From CAZICM01 sp964537685 (GTDB taxonomy: Bacteria > Myxococcota_A > Polyangia > Polyangiales > Polyangiaceae): 64,000 bases of DNA. Made by a program: the position numbers and the translations under genes. Shown piece by piece: positions 26,377 to 35,795 of this stretch (the first letter of the stretch is position 1; each line of letters begins with the position of its first letter). Location of the stretch: contig CAZICM010000020.1 of NCBI GenBank assembly GCA_964537685.1, positions 1 to 64,000 on the forward strand. Reading direction: 5' to 3'. The notes beneath the pieces are model-generated. The model was given only the letters and a program-made list of their open reading frames with translations, was not told where the DNA came from and did not search any database.

Positions 26377-26930
26377 GACGCGGCCTTTCCTGCCTTGTCC
26401 TTGCTGGGAATCTGAATCTTAAACAGCTCGATGGGATTCGGCCGCTGTGTCGGAATCCCGTGATAGTTGTCGCGCTCTTCGTAGTCCTTGCGGAGCGGGT
26501 GGCCTTCCCAATCGTCGGGCATCAAGAGGCGCCTCAAGTCGGGGTGCCCCTCAAACAAAACACCCAGCAAATCAAAGGTCTCGCGCTCCAGCCAATTGGC
26601 CACCGACCACACATTCACCAAGGTCGGCATCGCCGCATCTTCGCGATCTAAAAAGCACTTGATCACGATGCGGTGCTTGTGCCCATACGAATACAGGTGA
26701 TTCACCACGGCGATCTTCTTGTCGTCCGGATAGTCAATCCCCGTCATGCATTCGAGGAAATCAAACGCCAGATCGGGCTCGTCCCTCAGATATTCGCAAA
26801 CCGCTTCGATCTCAAAAGGCGCGACCTGAAACCAAGGATCTTTGTCCTTGGCCTTGTCCGCGTGAAAATCAAAGACAGTCTCAGCGCCAAACTTGTCCTG
26901 CAGCTTCTTAAAAATCGCTTCGGGCGTCAT
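26373..26930 (-). CDS. nuoC: NADH-quinone oxidoreductase subunit C
   Basis: NuoC is the 30-kDa peripheral-arm subunit of complex I. The 185-residue protein carries the family core: LTGID-like CMTGIDYPDDKKIAVVNHLYS, WSVANWLERETFDLLGVLFEGHPDLRRLLMPDDW, and the closing HPLRKDYEERD. The C-terminal 25 residues are a Lys-rich tail. It sits 17 bp after nuoB and overlaps nuoD by 4 bp. Confidence 0.95.
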   Translation of the reverse strand: MTPEAIFKKLQDKFGAETVFDFHADKAKDKDPWFQVAPFEIEAVCEYLRDEPDLAFDFLECMTGIDYPDDKKIAVVNHLYSYGHKHRIVIKCFLDREDAAMPTLVNVWSVANWLERETFDLLGVLFEGHPDLRRLLMPDDWEGHPLRKDYEERDNYHGIPTQRPNPIELFKIQIPSKDKAGKAAS

Positions 26931-26947
26931 GCTTGTTAATAACTTTC

Positions 26948-27499
26948 TCAGCCGTTCACAGCGCCGTAACGCTTCTGCAAATACCGCTCGTTCTTAATCT
27001 TGTCCTGAATCTTCAAAAGCCCTTCCAGCAGCGCCTCGGGACGAGGAGGACAGCCGGGCACATACACATCCACCGGGATGATCTGATCCACGCCCTTGCA
27101 CACCGAATAGGCGTACTGAAACAGCCCGCCGCAATTCGAACAGCTCCCCATCGAAATGACGAAGCGAGGCTCCGACATCTGGTCGTAAAGACGCTTTACC
27201 CGGAGCGCCATTTTGTAGGTCAGCGTGCCGGCGATAATGAACAGATCGGAAGAGCGCGGGCTCGGCCTGGGCGCAGCGCCGAAACGCTCTAAATCGCCTC
27301 TAGGACCGCCTGTCTGCATCAGCTCGATGGCGCAGCACGCAAGCCCAAACAGCATGTACCAAACGCTGTTCGCGCGGCCCCAGTTGAGCAGCCAGTTAAT
27401 CGTCTGATCGACATTGGTTGTGATCACGCTGCCCGAATCGTCGGTGTACTTCGCATCGACGACAGAACGCGGCGTCATCAGGTTCAGATTCGAAGCCAT
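26948..27499 (-). CDS. nuoB: NADH-quinone oxidoreductase subunit B
   Basis: NuoB carries the terminal [4Fe-4S] cluster N2 that hands electrons to quinone. All expected ligands are visible in the 183-residue protein: adjacent cysteines in FGLACCAIELM, the cysteine region SMGSCSNCGG, and GCPPRPEALLEG near the C terminus. AAGGAG within the end of nuoA supports this start; the two genes share one base at 27499. Confidence 0.97.
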   Translation of the reverse strand: MASNLNLMTPRSVVDAKYTDDSGSVITTNVDQTINWLLNWGRANSVWYMLFGLACCAIELMQTGGPRGDLERFGAAPRPSPRSSDLFIIAGTLTYKMALRVKRLYDQMSEPRFVISMGSCSNCGGLFQYAYSVCKGVDQIIPVDVYVPGCPPRPEALLEGLLKIQDKIKNERYLQKRYGAVNG

Positions 27500-27966
27500 T
27501 ATTCAGCTCCTTCCAGGGCCGCGTCGGCCGGCAGGGCCGCGGGCTTTGTCCGGCTGGTCACATTCTGCACACCCCGGGGATCGCCCTTAATCGCGCGAAT
27601 CCACTCCAGATCGCCCTTGGCCCACACATACACAAGGCCCAGCATCAAAATCGCCACGAACACAAAGATCTCGACCAGCGCAAACAGCCCGCTTCCCTGG
27701 TCGATCCAGCGCCGGAACACAGCGGCCACTGGGTAAATAAAGGCGATTTCAACATCGAAGATGATGTAGATGAGCGCGACGATATAAAAGCGCGGATTGA
27801 AGTTAAACCACGCGGGGCCGACGGGAGCCTCACCGCACTCGTAGGTCTCGAGCTTCTCCGCGTACATATTGTTGGGGCGGAGCAGCTTTCCAAACAGCAG
27901 CGAACCGACGATAAAACCGATGGCCACCAAAAAGAAGGCGGCGACACTGGCGTAGGCCATCAACAT
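27499..27966 (-). CDS. nuoA: NADH-quinone oxidoreductase subunit A
   Basis: NuoA is a small three-helix membrane subunit of complex I. Start 27966 (MLMAYAS) is chosen because AGGAA lies 8 bases upstream; the open frame extends 18 codons further without support. The 155-residue protein has the family blocks KLETYECGEAPVGPAWFNF with the conserved loop cysteine, RFYIVALIYIIFDVEIAFIYP, and a third helix, then a longer polar tail than usual. It is first in nuoABCD; the 158 bases upstream separate it from the divergent UppP-like gene and should hold both promoters. Confidence 0.94.
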   Translation of the reverse strand: MLMAYASVAAFFLVAIGFIVGSLLFGKLLRPNNMYAEKLETYECGEAPVGPAWFNFNPRFYIVALIYIIFDVEIAFIYPVAAVFRRWIDQGSGLFALVEIFVFVAILMLGLVYVWAKGDLEWIRAIKGDPRGVQNVTSRTKPAALPADAALEGAE

Positions 27967-28124
27967 AGGAAGAGTTCCTGCACTGGCATGAGAAGGCGCG
28001 CGGCCCTCCCGGGGTTTCAAAAAGCCGGCTCCTCTGTAGGAGAAAAAGAGCGAGAAAACAAGCCTTGTGTCGATCGAAGAACAGACGGTAGACCTCAGGC
28101 AAAAATCGACGTACAGCGCTTTGA

Positions 28125-28940
28125 ATGCACCTCTACGAAACGGTGCGGGAAGCCACGCTCTACGGCCTATGCGAAATCCTCCCGATTTCGTATTCGGGAC
28201 ATCGCTTCCTTTCCCAGCTTCTCACGCAGCCGCAGACTTTTTCCAACGCCTCCCTCGAGCACACCCTCTCGGGTATTCTCTCCGCGGGCGCCGCCGTGGC
28301 CACCATCGTCCTCTCCCGCCGCAGGCTGGCCCGCGTCCTTGTCGAAGGCGTGCGCTCCATTGCCCGCCCCACCTTGTTCCGCACAACCACCGGAGGCCGC
28401 GATGCCGCCGTCCTCTTGTTGGCCATCCCTATCAGCCTTGCTCTCCAATTCTTTAGTGAACCATTGCTTTTGCCCTGGACAGGCGCGCCCATGGCTGTCG
28501 GTGCCGGGCTTTTGGTCACGGGCATTTTGCTGGCCACCTTAGCCTTTGCGCCCAAATCCTACCGCGATCAACCTTCGCCCCTCTTGGGCGTTGCATTAGG
28601 CACCATTGCAGGGGCATCCATCTATCCGGGGGCTGCGCGAATGGCCTCGGTCCTGGTTATCCTGCTTCAGCTCGGCCATAAACCAGTGCATGCCATGGAT
28701 TTAGCGCTGATGATTGGCCTCCCCACCTTCCTGTTCAGCTTTTTCCGGACCGTGATGTACCAAGATTTAACCGGTATCGATGTGGGCATGGGCATCCTCG
28801 CCTGCCTCCTCTCCTTTCTCGCGGCCATGCTGGGCGGCACCCTGCTCAAAGCCATCCTCTACAGGCGCTTGCTTCCCGTCCTTGCCCTTTGGCTCGTTCC
28901 CCTGGGCATTTCGGTTCTGGTGTATGGACGCGCCCTCTAA
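28125..28940 (+). CDS. UppP/BacA-like membrane protein with altered active-site motifs
   Basis: UppP (BacA) dephosphorylates undecaprenyl diphosphate for cell-wall lipid recycling. This 271-residue polytopic protein has the family's first motif in the form YGLCEILPISYSGH, where E. coli-type proteins have E-G-x-T-E-F-L-P-I-S-S-x-G-H: the second Glu, Ser and His are kept, but the first Glu is Tyr. The second motif, normally PGxSRSG, reads PGAARMA, keeping only the Arg. About seven or eight helices and the length fit the family. It may be a divergent phosphatase or a repurposed homologue. It diverges from nuoA. Confidence 0.72.
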   Translation: MHLYETVREATLYGLCEILPISYSGHRFLSQLLTQPQTFSNASLEHTLSGILSAGAAVATIVLSRRRLARVLVEGVRSIARPTLFRTTTGGRDAAVLLLAIPISLALQFFSEPLLLPWTGAPMAVGAGLLVTGILLATLAFAPKSYRDQPSPLLGVALGTIAGASIYPGAARMASVLVILLQLGHKPVHAMDLALMIGLPTFLFSFFRTVMYQDLTGIDVGMGILACLLSFLAAMLGGTLLKAILYRRLLPVLALWLVPLGISVLVYGRAL

Positions 28941-29062
28941 AAACCGCTGAATCTCGCCAGACTTTGTCATTCCCCCAAAACATTCTTTGACGCCTTTAAA
29001 AATAAGCATCCCCCGCACAACTTTTTCTTGTGGCCCATCATCCAGTGGGATAGGCTCGTCCC

Positions 29063-30835
29063 ATGCGCACTCATTTCGCCTCAAGAAGCCGCCTTCCAGA
29101 CAGCCTCTTCTGCATGCGCGCCGCCCTACCGGCGCTCATTGCCTCGGCCCTACTTCTCGGCGCACCTGAAATCCGCGCCGAATCGTCCGGTGGCACCCAG
29201 CCCGGCGAACTGCCCAACGATGGCTTTGTCGATGCCGATTTCTGCGGACAATGCCATGGAGGGGGCTATATGGGCAACTATTCTTTTATGCCCTCCGATA
29301 CATGGACGGGCACGATGATGGGCAATGCCGCGCGCGATCCTGTATTTTTCGCGGCCCTCACCGTCGCCAATCAAGATGTCCCAGGATCGGGAAGCTTTTG
29401 CATGCATTGCCATACTCCGATCGGCTTTGTCCGGGGACACACGACACCTTCAGATGGTAGTATGCTCGACAAAATCGACGTTCAAGGAGTTGGATGTGAT
29501 ACATGCCACCGGGCTCAAAAGACCGAGGGACCGGCGGGGCCTTATTTATTAGGCAATGCTCAACTCATCTACACCGAAGACACCACCAAAACAGGACCCT
29601 ATCAGGGAGCCGTCTCCATCGCGCACACCACGGTGGCCGAGCCTGCGCTTGGCCAATCCCGATTTTGCGGCCAATGTCATCGCGTCACCAATCCCATGAG
29701 ATTGCTACGCGACGAAACCGGCAAAGAAACAGCCGACGATTTTCCACTGGACATCACCTATGACGAATGGGAACAGAGCTCCTTTGGAACGGTAGGCAGC
29801 CCCGACTTTCAAAGCTGCCAAGATTGCCATATGCGCCCCAAACTAGGCTCGTGGCCGGTAAGCGATCAGCCGGATTCTCCCTTTCGAAAGAACCCGCGTC
29901 GCCACGACTTCGTAGGAGGGAACTACTGGGGGATACGCGCCATTATGCACGCCCATCCCCAGCGGGCCGAGACCTATGCCACGGAATACACCAGTGCCAT
30001 CGATCGCACCGAATGGATGCTAAGAACATCCGTCAAGGTAAGCATTGCGGATGCGCCTGCCCAAGTGCGGCCCGGCGAGACCATTCGCCTGCATATTCGC
30101 GTGGAAAACCTAACGGGTCATAAATTTCCCACGGGTTATGCGGAAGGCCGGAGGGCTTGGGTGGCCATTGCGCTCGCCGATGGAGATCTGTCGGACGGCG
30201 ATCTCAAGGAACGAACCTTAATTGGGGTCTATAATGAGCAAACTGGTGAAATCAGCGAAGATCCCCCGACGCATATCTACCGCTCCTTGCATGGGCGCTG
30301 GAATGGTACGGCGGGAGAACCGGAGGCGAGTCTAGTGCTTCAAGACATGATTTTATCGGACACGCGTATTCCCCCAAAGGGATTTATATCGACACCCCGC
30401 ACCAAACCATCCGAGGAAATCAACTACCGGGACGAGCAAGGAGCCTATAGAAACTACGACGAACTCGAGCTGGACCTCCATATTCCCGACGATTGGATAG
30501 GGCAGAGCAGCCTATTGGCCCGGGTGTATTATCAATCCATGACCAGGGAGCATATTGAATATTTAGCCCAGGAAAACCACACCGACAATCGGGGGCAAGA
30601 TCTCTTAACCATCTATGAAGAGACGGGGGCCGCCGCGCCGATGAACATTGCCGAAGCCGAATGGAAGATGATGGTAAAGGCCCAAGAACCGCCCAAGAAC
30701 TCCGCTGAAAGCGCCGACGGCGGTTGCTTCTTTCATGGGTTGACAGGGCAACATCATGAAAACGGCGGGATTGGATGGGCAAGCCTTGGAGGAATATGGG
30801 CGCTAATCGCTTTAAGATACAGGCGGAAGCGGTGA
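29063..30835 (+). CDS. Exported pentahaem cytochrome c with MYXO-CTERM-like tail
   Basis: The 590-residue protein has a signal peptide (ending near EIRAE, residue 40; an ATG at residue 18 is another possible start). Five CxxCH haem sites lie at residues 61-65, 113-117, 145-149, 202-206 and 252-256. Then follows a beta-rich domain (about 300-540) with TGHKFPTGYAEGRRAW, as in multihaem cytochromes linked to c554-type families. The tail has GGCFFHG (Cys 555), a helix (WASLGGIWALIALRY) and RRKR, matching the MYXO-CTERM signal, so outer-surface anchoring is expected. An extracytoplasmic electron-transfer role is inferred; the donor and acceptor are unknown. Confidence 0.88.
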   Translation: MRTHFASRSRLPDSLFCMRAALPALIASALLLGAPEIRAESSGGTQPGELPNDGFVDADFCGQCHGGGYMGNYSFMPSDTWTGTMMGNAARDPVFFAALTVANQDVPGSGSFCMHCHTPIGFVRGHTTPSDGSMLDKIDVQGVGCDTCHRAQKTEGPAGPYLLGNAQLIYTEDTTKTGPYQGAVSIAHTTVAEPALGQSRFCGQCHRVTNPMRLLRDETGKETADDFPLDITYDEWEQSSFGTVGSPDFQSCQDCHMRPKLGSWPVSDQPDSPFRKNPRRHDFVGGNYWGIRAIMHAHPQRAETYATEYTSAIDRTEWMLRTSVKVSIADAPAQVRPGETIRLHIRVENLTGHKFPTGYAEGRRAWVAIALADGDLSDGDLKERTLIGVYNEQTGEISEDPPTHIYRSLHGRWNGTAGEPEASLVLQDMILSDTRIPPKGFISTPRTKPSEEINYRDEQGAYRNYDELELDLHIPDDWIGQSSLLARVYYQSMTREHIEYLAQENHTDNRGQDLLTIYEETGAAAPMNIAEAEWKMMVKAQEPPKNSAESADGGCFFHGLTGQHHENGGIGWASLGGIWALIALRYRRKR

Positions 30836-30862
30836 ATTTGTGGGAGTTGCCGTACCGGGCCT

Positions 30863-31756
30863 CTAGCTGCCCAGCTTGGGAGGCGACCTTAAAATCATCG
30901 TCTGTGTTCCAAACGCTGCTAATCTCCCATCTTCGGTCCACAACTCCACTTCGGCGCTCGCATAGCCTCCCCTTGCCCTTCGCGTATGCGTCGACACCAA
31001 TATCCAATCCGTGCGAACAGGTTCAAAAAAATGCACCGTTAAATCCAAACTCGGTGCAATAAAACGAGGCCCATCCACGCCCATCTTCTGTGTGATCGAC
31101 GTGGGCATCATGTCCGCAATCGGCGGAAGCGCAAGCGGATCGAGCGAACCATCGGGCAGATTCTGGGGGATAAGATAACGCATCCACCTCGAAAAACGGG
31201 CAGGCCGAAGGGCTCCAAAACCTTCCGGGGGAAAATTCGGCTCCCAAAACGGATATCCCTCGGCCAGCCGGCATTCGAAATTACGCATAAAAGGAAGCAA
31301 AATCAGCGATCCCGTGCGCATGCTCTCCATGAGAGGGGCATCCAATGGCCTTGGAACAGCGGGCGGCGCACTATCGATAAACTCAATCGAATCAAGCCCT
31401 TGGCGTTCAAGACCAAAGGTGGCCGTCGTCTCCATCCCAATCGCCTCGCCGCCGGATGCGTTGGGCACAAATAAAACCGACTGAATTTGAGATGCCGTTT
31501 TCCCCCTTCTGAGCACCCGCGTATCAATGTGCACGGGCCCGGGTGGAATAGGCGTACAGAAGGTCGTGGTGGCGGCGATAAGGCGCATGCTTGGATCGGC
31601 GATTTCGGCGCCCATGGCCTTAAGAGCGATACTCATCAGCACGCCGCCCGAGGGCAGGCGATAGCTCCAATGATTGGAAACGTTGGCGGAGTAGACCCCG
31701 GGTTTGCCGGGGACGGGGACGACGGCGGTGTCGGAAGCGAGATCACAGGGAGGCAC
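30863..31756 (-). CDS. Acyl-CoA thioesterase-like protein (double hotdog)
   Basis: A 297-residue protein whose two halves fit the TesB-like/4HBT_3 double hotdog fold. The N-terminal half has SYRLPSGGVLMSIALKAMG and TTTFCTPIPPGPVHIDTRVLRRGKTASQ. The C-terminal half has SLDLTVHFFEPVRTDWILV and ARGGYASAEVELWTEDGRLAAFGTQTMIL. Members hydrolyse acyl-CoA thioesters; chain-length preference cannot be read. It converges on the cytochrome gene (27 bp apart) and follows the propeller lipoprotein gene in the same direction. Confidence 0.82.
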   Translation of the reverse strand: MPPCDLASDTAVVPVPGKPGVYSANVSNHWSYRLPSGGVLMSIALKAMGAEIADPSMRLIAATTTFCTPIPPGPVHIDTRVLRRGKTASQIQSVLFVPNASGGEAIGMETTATFGLERQGLDSIEFIDSAPPAVPRPLDAPLMESMRTGSLILLPFMRNFECRLAEGYPFWEPNFPPEGFGALRPARFSRWMRYLIPQNLPDGSLDPLALPPIADMMPTSITQKMGVDGPRFIAPSLDLTVHFFEPVRTDWILVSTHTRRARGGYASAEVELWTEDGRLAAFGTQTMILRSPPKLGS

Positions 31757-31808
31757 GGGGCGCGGAGATTGGTGCCAACAGAGGCCGCTGTCAATGGGTT
31801 TTTAATGA

Positions 31809-33434
31809 TTAGGGCAGCATTTCAAGAATAAAGGCTTGATCATTGCCTAGGCCCGTGGATTCAGGAAAAGCATCTTTGTTAGGACAGAAGAAGCCTCGGG
31901 TAAACCCAGTGATAGCCGCATTTCCATCGTTTATTGCCGTAACAGCCAGCGCGCCCTGGGTCTGCTGATCGCCCGTTCGCAGGCCCGAGAGAAACTGGCC
32001 ATTGGGGCTGAGCTTTGCAAAGAAAGCATCGGAATTTCCAGCAGATTGCAGATCGCTACCCGAAAACTCCAGCTTGGAAGCCAGCTTCCCCGCGAGAAGA
32101 ACATTGCCCTGAATATCAAAGGCCACATCGGGCCCCTCTTGATAGGCCCCTCCCAGGCTAATCAACTCCAGATGCGCAGGTTTTCCATTGGCATCCAACA
32201 GAAGCAGGAAGGGATTGTCCGAAGATAGACCTGAAAGCTGAAGTCCTCCACAAGCGATATCTCCATCAAACCAGCCGCTTACCGCGACATTTCCCGATGC
32301 ATCGACCGCAATATGAGAACCCCCTTGCGTCTTTGCCGTGCTTGTGCAGCTCATGCTCCATAGATGCTGTCCCTGAGGCGTCAGTTTTGCGACATAGGCT
32401 CGAGCCGCCGCACCCGCATTGGGCAAGGCTCCTCCCCCAAAATTCAAATCCGATGTGTATAAACCTGTGAGAAATATATTTCCCGAAGAATCTAGGGCAA
32501 TATCTCTCACCCACTCTGTTGTGTCGCCCATACCCCCAAATGCCTTCTGCCAAAGAACTTGTCCCGTAGGATCCAACTGAACCAACAGAATATCCTCGCC
32601 CCCGCTGGAGCTGATAGGTCCGCCCCCAAGATCGGCGGTAGTCTCAAACGTCGCTGCAAACGTCGTATTTCCTGTTTGAGGATCGGCGGCAACGCCTCCT
32701 GGATATCCTGTAAAGCCCCCATCAAAAGCCCGGCTCCACAGCGGCACATTGGATGAATCAACGCTCGTGACAAAGATGCCTCCGTGACCATCCGGCACGC
32801 TAAAAGAATCGACCCAGGTGTCCAGCGTACCTGTGAAGATGCCCGAAAGAACGAATCCCCCATCGTATGTCGCGTTGATATGCATGGGATAGCTCGAACC
32901 TACGGGGGATTGATTGATAAGAATAAACTCATCACCGGAAGGATTTTCCCGGAACACAAAGGCATTGGGCGTATTGGTAAAGGCGGTACCTAACCTAAAT
33001 TCCTGGCCCAGAAGTACACCTGCCGAAACAATGTGACCGTTGGGATTGGCGCTGATCGCCGTGCCTTTGATATAGCCCGAGGCACCGAGCAGCCAGAATT
33101 TTTCCGACGAAGCGTTGCCATCCCAAAGATCGCTGCAATTTGAGGGAACGGGAACAGGTTCACCCTCGCAGCGGGTATCGACAAACCAACTGCCGGCCTT
33201 GCAGACGACGGTGGTTGAGCAGAAACCATCGGAGAATCCGCAGGATTTGCCTTCTGGAGAACAGGGTCCGGCCGGAATTTGGCCCGATGCGGCCATGGCG
33301 CAGGGATCGCCCGAAGCCACTGCGCCGGATGAGTCGTCCGACGAGCAGCCAAGAAAGAGAAGCCCGGCGCCAAGAGCGAGGCCAAAAGCGTTGAGCAGGG
33401 ATTTTACGCGAAAATGAGAAGGATAAGTCGCCAT
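31809..33434 (-). CDS. Lipoprotein with SBBP-type beta-propeller repeats
   Basis: The 541-residue protein has a lipoprotein signal (GLLFLGC, Cys 30). A short cysteine-rich module follows (about 42-100, eight or more Cys: PCSPEGKSCGFSDGFCSTT and on). It ends in a propeller of blades with the SBBP pattern: VAADPQTGNTTFAATF, IALDSSGNIFLTGLYT, IAVDASGNVAVSGWF, VAFDIQGNVLLAGKL. Such proteins are very common in Myxococcota outer membranes and are thought to mediate surface contacts or binding. The ligand is unknown. Confidence 0.85.
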   Translation of the reverse strand: MATYPSHFRVKSLLNAFGLALGAGLLFLGCSSDDSSGAVASGDPCAMAASGQIPAGPCSPEGKSCGFSDGFCSTTVVCKAGSWFVDTRCEGEPVPVPSNCSDLWDGNASSEKFWLLGASGYIKGTAISANPNGHIVSAGVLLGQEFRLGTAFTNTPNAFVFRENPSGDEFILINQSPVGSSYPMHINATYDGGFVLSGIFTGTLDTWVDSFSVPDGHGGIFVTSVDSSNVPLWSRAFDGGFTGYPGGVAADPQTGNTTFAATFETTADLGGGPISSSGGEDILLVQLDPTGQVLWQKAFGGMGDTTEWVRDIALDSSGNIFLTGLYTSDLNFGGGALPNAGAAARAYVAKLTPQGQHLWSMSCTSTAKTQGGSHIAVDASGNVAVSGWFDGDIACGGLQLSGLSSDNPFLLLLDANGKPAHLELISLGGAYQEGPDVAFDIQGNVLLAGKLASKLEFSGSDLQSAGNSDAFFAKLSPNGQFLSGLRTGDQQTQGALAVTAINDGNAAITGFTRGFFCPNKDAFPESTGLGNDQAFILEMLP

Positions 33435-33512
33435 GCCCCTTACAACATCCGGTTCGGGGCATGGATGTCAAGTACTTTGTATGGAGCGCGCCGGGCGTAT
33501 GTAGAGCGCCGC

Positions 33513-33773
33513 TCAATCGACGTGATGCACCCGGAAACCCGCTACAATCTCGCTGGTTTCAAGAGCCCGGTGAATCCACGCATGATCTCGCCTTGCCACG
33601 GCGATCAGCCTCACATCCCGGCCTGGAGGGGGATCTGGCAAGCCCGAAAATCCAACCTTGCGCGCCTCGTCCAACGTCATAATCTGCGCTTGGGTTTCCT
33701 TTAGCGTCTCTTTGGAAAACAGCGAGTCAATGTCCGCGCCCGGCGCAAAAAACACTTCAAATACCACCATCAT
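33513..33773 (-). CDS. Small hypothetical protein
   Basis: An 86-residue protein. A GGAAGGACTGAGG run just before the ATG gives a strong ribosome site, which supports it as a real gene. The sequence (EVFFAPGADIDSLFSKE...; RDVRLIAVARRDHAWIHRALETSEIVAGFRVHHVD) looks like a compact alpha/beta domain ending in a beta-strand. No family was recognised. It is 42 bp downstream of the ABC-F gene on the same strand and may be its last operon member. Confidence 0.6.
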   Translation of the reverse strand: MMVVFEVFFAPGADIDSLFSKETLKETQAQIMTLDEARKVGFSGLPDPPPGRDVRLIAVARRDHAWIHRALETSEIVAGFRVHHVD

Positions 33774-33815
33774 AAGCCTCAGTCCTTCCTTTCAGTTGAA
33801 CGCTACACCTAGATT

Positions 33816-35792
33816 TCATGCCCCAGTTTGTTTGGCTTCCAGCTCTTCCCACCGGGCCGAAAGCTGAGCGGCCAGCTTGCGAGCCTCTTCCAGCTTGGCC
33901 GTGAGCGCCGGGACTTCGCTCGCCCGCGTCGCATACAGGGCCGGACTTGAAAGTTCCGCTTCCAGCGCCGAAACGTCCGCTTCTGCCGCCTCGATACGCT
34001 CAAAAATCGTCGATAGTTCCTTCTTTTCGGCAAAATTAAGACCCGCTTTTTTAGGTGCCGGGGGCTTGGATGCTTGAGATTTATTCGTTTCTTTGTTGGT
34101 CTCTTTGAGCAAGGCCCGATCGGCCTTCGCGGAACTCTTTTCCGCTGCCTCCGCCGCTTTTTGCGCTTCGGCCTCCTGCTTTTGCATCAAATAATTATCA
34201 TAATTGCCCGCATACGCCACCACATTACACAATCCATCGGGCTGTTCTTCAAAAGCCAAAATCGCCGTCGCCACCCGGTTTAAAAACCAGCGATCGTGCG
34301 TGACCACGATGGCCGCGCCCTCAAATGTCATCAGCATTTCCTCGACCGCCGACAGCGTTGCCACATCCAAATCGTTGGTCGGTTCATCCAACAAAACCAG
34401 ATTGGCACTCTGCGAGAGCATCTTGGCCAGCGCCACCCGCGCCCGCTCTCCCCCGGACAAAGAACCCACCGGCTGCTTTTGCTTCATGCGATCGAAGAGA
34501 AAATAGCGCTCTAAATAGGTCGCCACATCGAGCATACGCTCGCCCATCGCAATACGCTCTTTATCGCCGCCCACATTATCAAAAATCGATGCCCCCTCGT
34601 CGAGATTGGCCCGGTGCTGATCAAAATAAGCAATCTGCGTGTTTTTTGCGAGAATCACTTCTCCTTCGGCCGGCTCCGCAAGGCCCGCAATCGCCCGGAG
34701 CAAGGTGGTCTTTCCTGTCCCATTATGTCCTACAATACCAATACGCTCCCCCTTGCCCACCAAACGGGTTAAACGCTGGAAGAGAACTCTCTCCCCCACC
34801 TTCATGCTGAGATTCCGCAGCTCCAGCATGATTTTCCCGGCCCGGCTTGTTTCGACCCTAAACTGAGCCTGAGCATCGGCCTTGGGCGCATCGGTGGCAA
34901 TGGCGTCTTGAGCCCTTGAAATTCGAGCTTTTTGTTTGCCTGTACGGGCTTTGGGCTGCCTTCTCAGCCATTCCAATTCGCGCCTCAGAAAATTCTGCCG
35001 GTTTTGCTCGACCCGCTCTTCCTGGGCTTGACGTTCGGCCTTGGCCTCCAAATAGGTCTCATAGCCCCCATCGTAGCTATATAAATTCCCCCGTTCTAAT
35101 TCCAGTGTTTTCGTGACCACTCTGTCTAAAAAGGTACGATCATGGGTAATCAAGAGCAATGCCCCTGAATATTCATTCATCAGCCATTGCTCAAGCCATT
35201 CGATGGTATCTACATCTAAATGGTTGGTGGGCTCGTCTAAAATCGCTAAATCCGGCGGCGAAATCAAAATACGCGCTAAAGCCAGCCTGCGTTTCTCACC
35301 CCCACTCAACGATCCAGCCTTTGCTTCAGGCTTTTGTAGACCCACATGGCCTAAAATCGACTCGACTTGATGCATCCGATCCCAGCCCCCAAGCTGCTCA
35401 ACGGCCGCCGCCGCTTCCGTCTGCGCCGCCAGCCATTTGGCCATGGCTGACTCGTCTTTCTCCCGGGTCAGTGCCTCGCTCGCTTCATCATAGCGCGCCT
35501 TCGCCTCCGACCATGCCCGAAGTCCAGACAGCACAATCGATCGAACCGTCGCATCGGAATCGAATACAGGCTCTTGATCGAGCAACACAATCGATGCATT
35601 GCGCCTGCGCGCCACCACACCCGTATCGGGCTGCTCCAGGCCCGCCAGAATCCGGGCCAGCGTGCTCTTGCCCGAACCATTATTGCCCACCAATCCTACC
35701 CGTTCGCCCTGCTCCAGCGTAAACGTCACCGCATCCAACACCGTCTTTGGGCCAAACGCTTTATGCAGATCGTGGGCGCTGAGAATCGTCAT
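33816..35792 (-). CDS. ABC-F family ATPase (Uup-like)
   Basis: ABC-F proteins are soluble twin ATPases that act on ribosomes or, for Uup, also affect DNA stability. The 658-residue protein has two complete cassettes. Cassette 1 has GNNGSGKST (36-44), LSGGEKRRLALARIL and LAILDEPTNHLD; cassette 2 has GHNGTGKTT, LSGGERARVALAKML and LVLLDEPTNDLD. The linker region is rich in Arg/Gln (RRQPKARTGKQKARI), as in Uup. A C-terminal coiled coil (about 590-655) also favours Uup. It starts 3 bp after the hotdog gene's stop. Confidence 0.92.
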   Translation of the reverse strand: MTILSAHDLHKAFGPKTVLDAVTFTLEQGERVGLVGNNGSGKSTLARILAGLEQPDTGVVARRRNASIVLLDQEPVFDSDATVRSIVLSGLRAWSEAKARYDEASEALTREKDESAMAKWLAAQTEAAAAVEQLGGWDRMHQVESILGHVGLQKPEAKAGSLSGGEKRRLALARILISPPDLAILDEPTNHLDVDTIEWLEQWLMNEYSGALLLITHDRTFLDRVVTKTLELERGNLYSYDGGYETYLEAKAERQAQEERVEQNRQNFLRRELEWLRRQPKARTGKQKARISRAQDAIATDAPKADAQAQFRVETSRAGKIMLELRNLSMKVGERVLFQRLTRLVGKGERIGIVGHNGTGKTTLLRAIAGLAEPAEGEVILAKNTQIAYFDQHRANLDEGASIFDNVGGDKERIAMGERMLDVATYLERYFLFDRMKQKQPVGSLSGGERARVALAKMLSQSANLVLLDEPTNDLDVATLSAVEEMLMTFEGAAIVVTHDRWFLNRVATAILAFEEQPDGLCNVVAYAGNYDNYLMQKQEAEAQKAAEAAEKSSAKADRALLKETNKETNKSQASKPPAPKKAGLNFAEKKELSTIFERIEAAEADVSALEAELSSPALYATRASEVPALTAKLEEARKLAAQLSARWEELEAKQTGA

Positions 35793-35795
35793 GCC

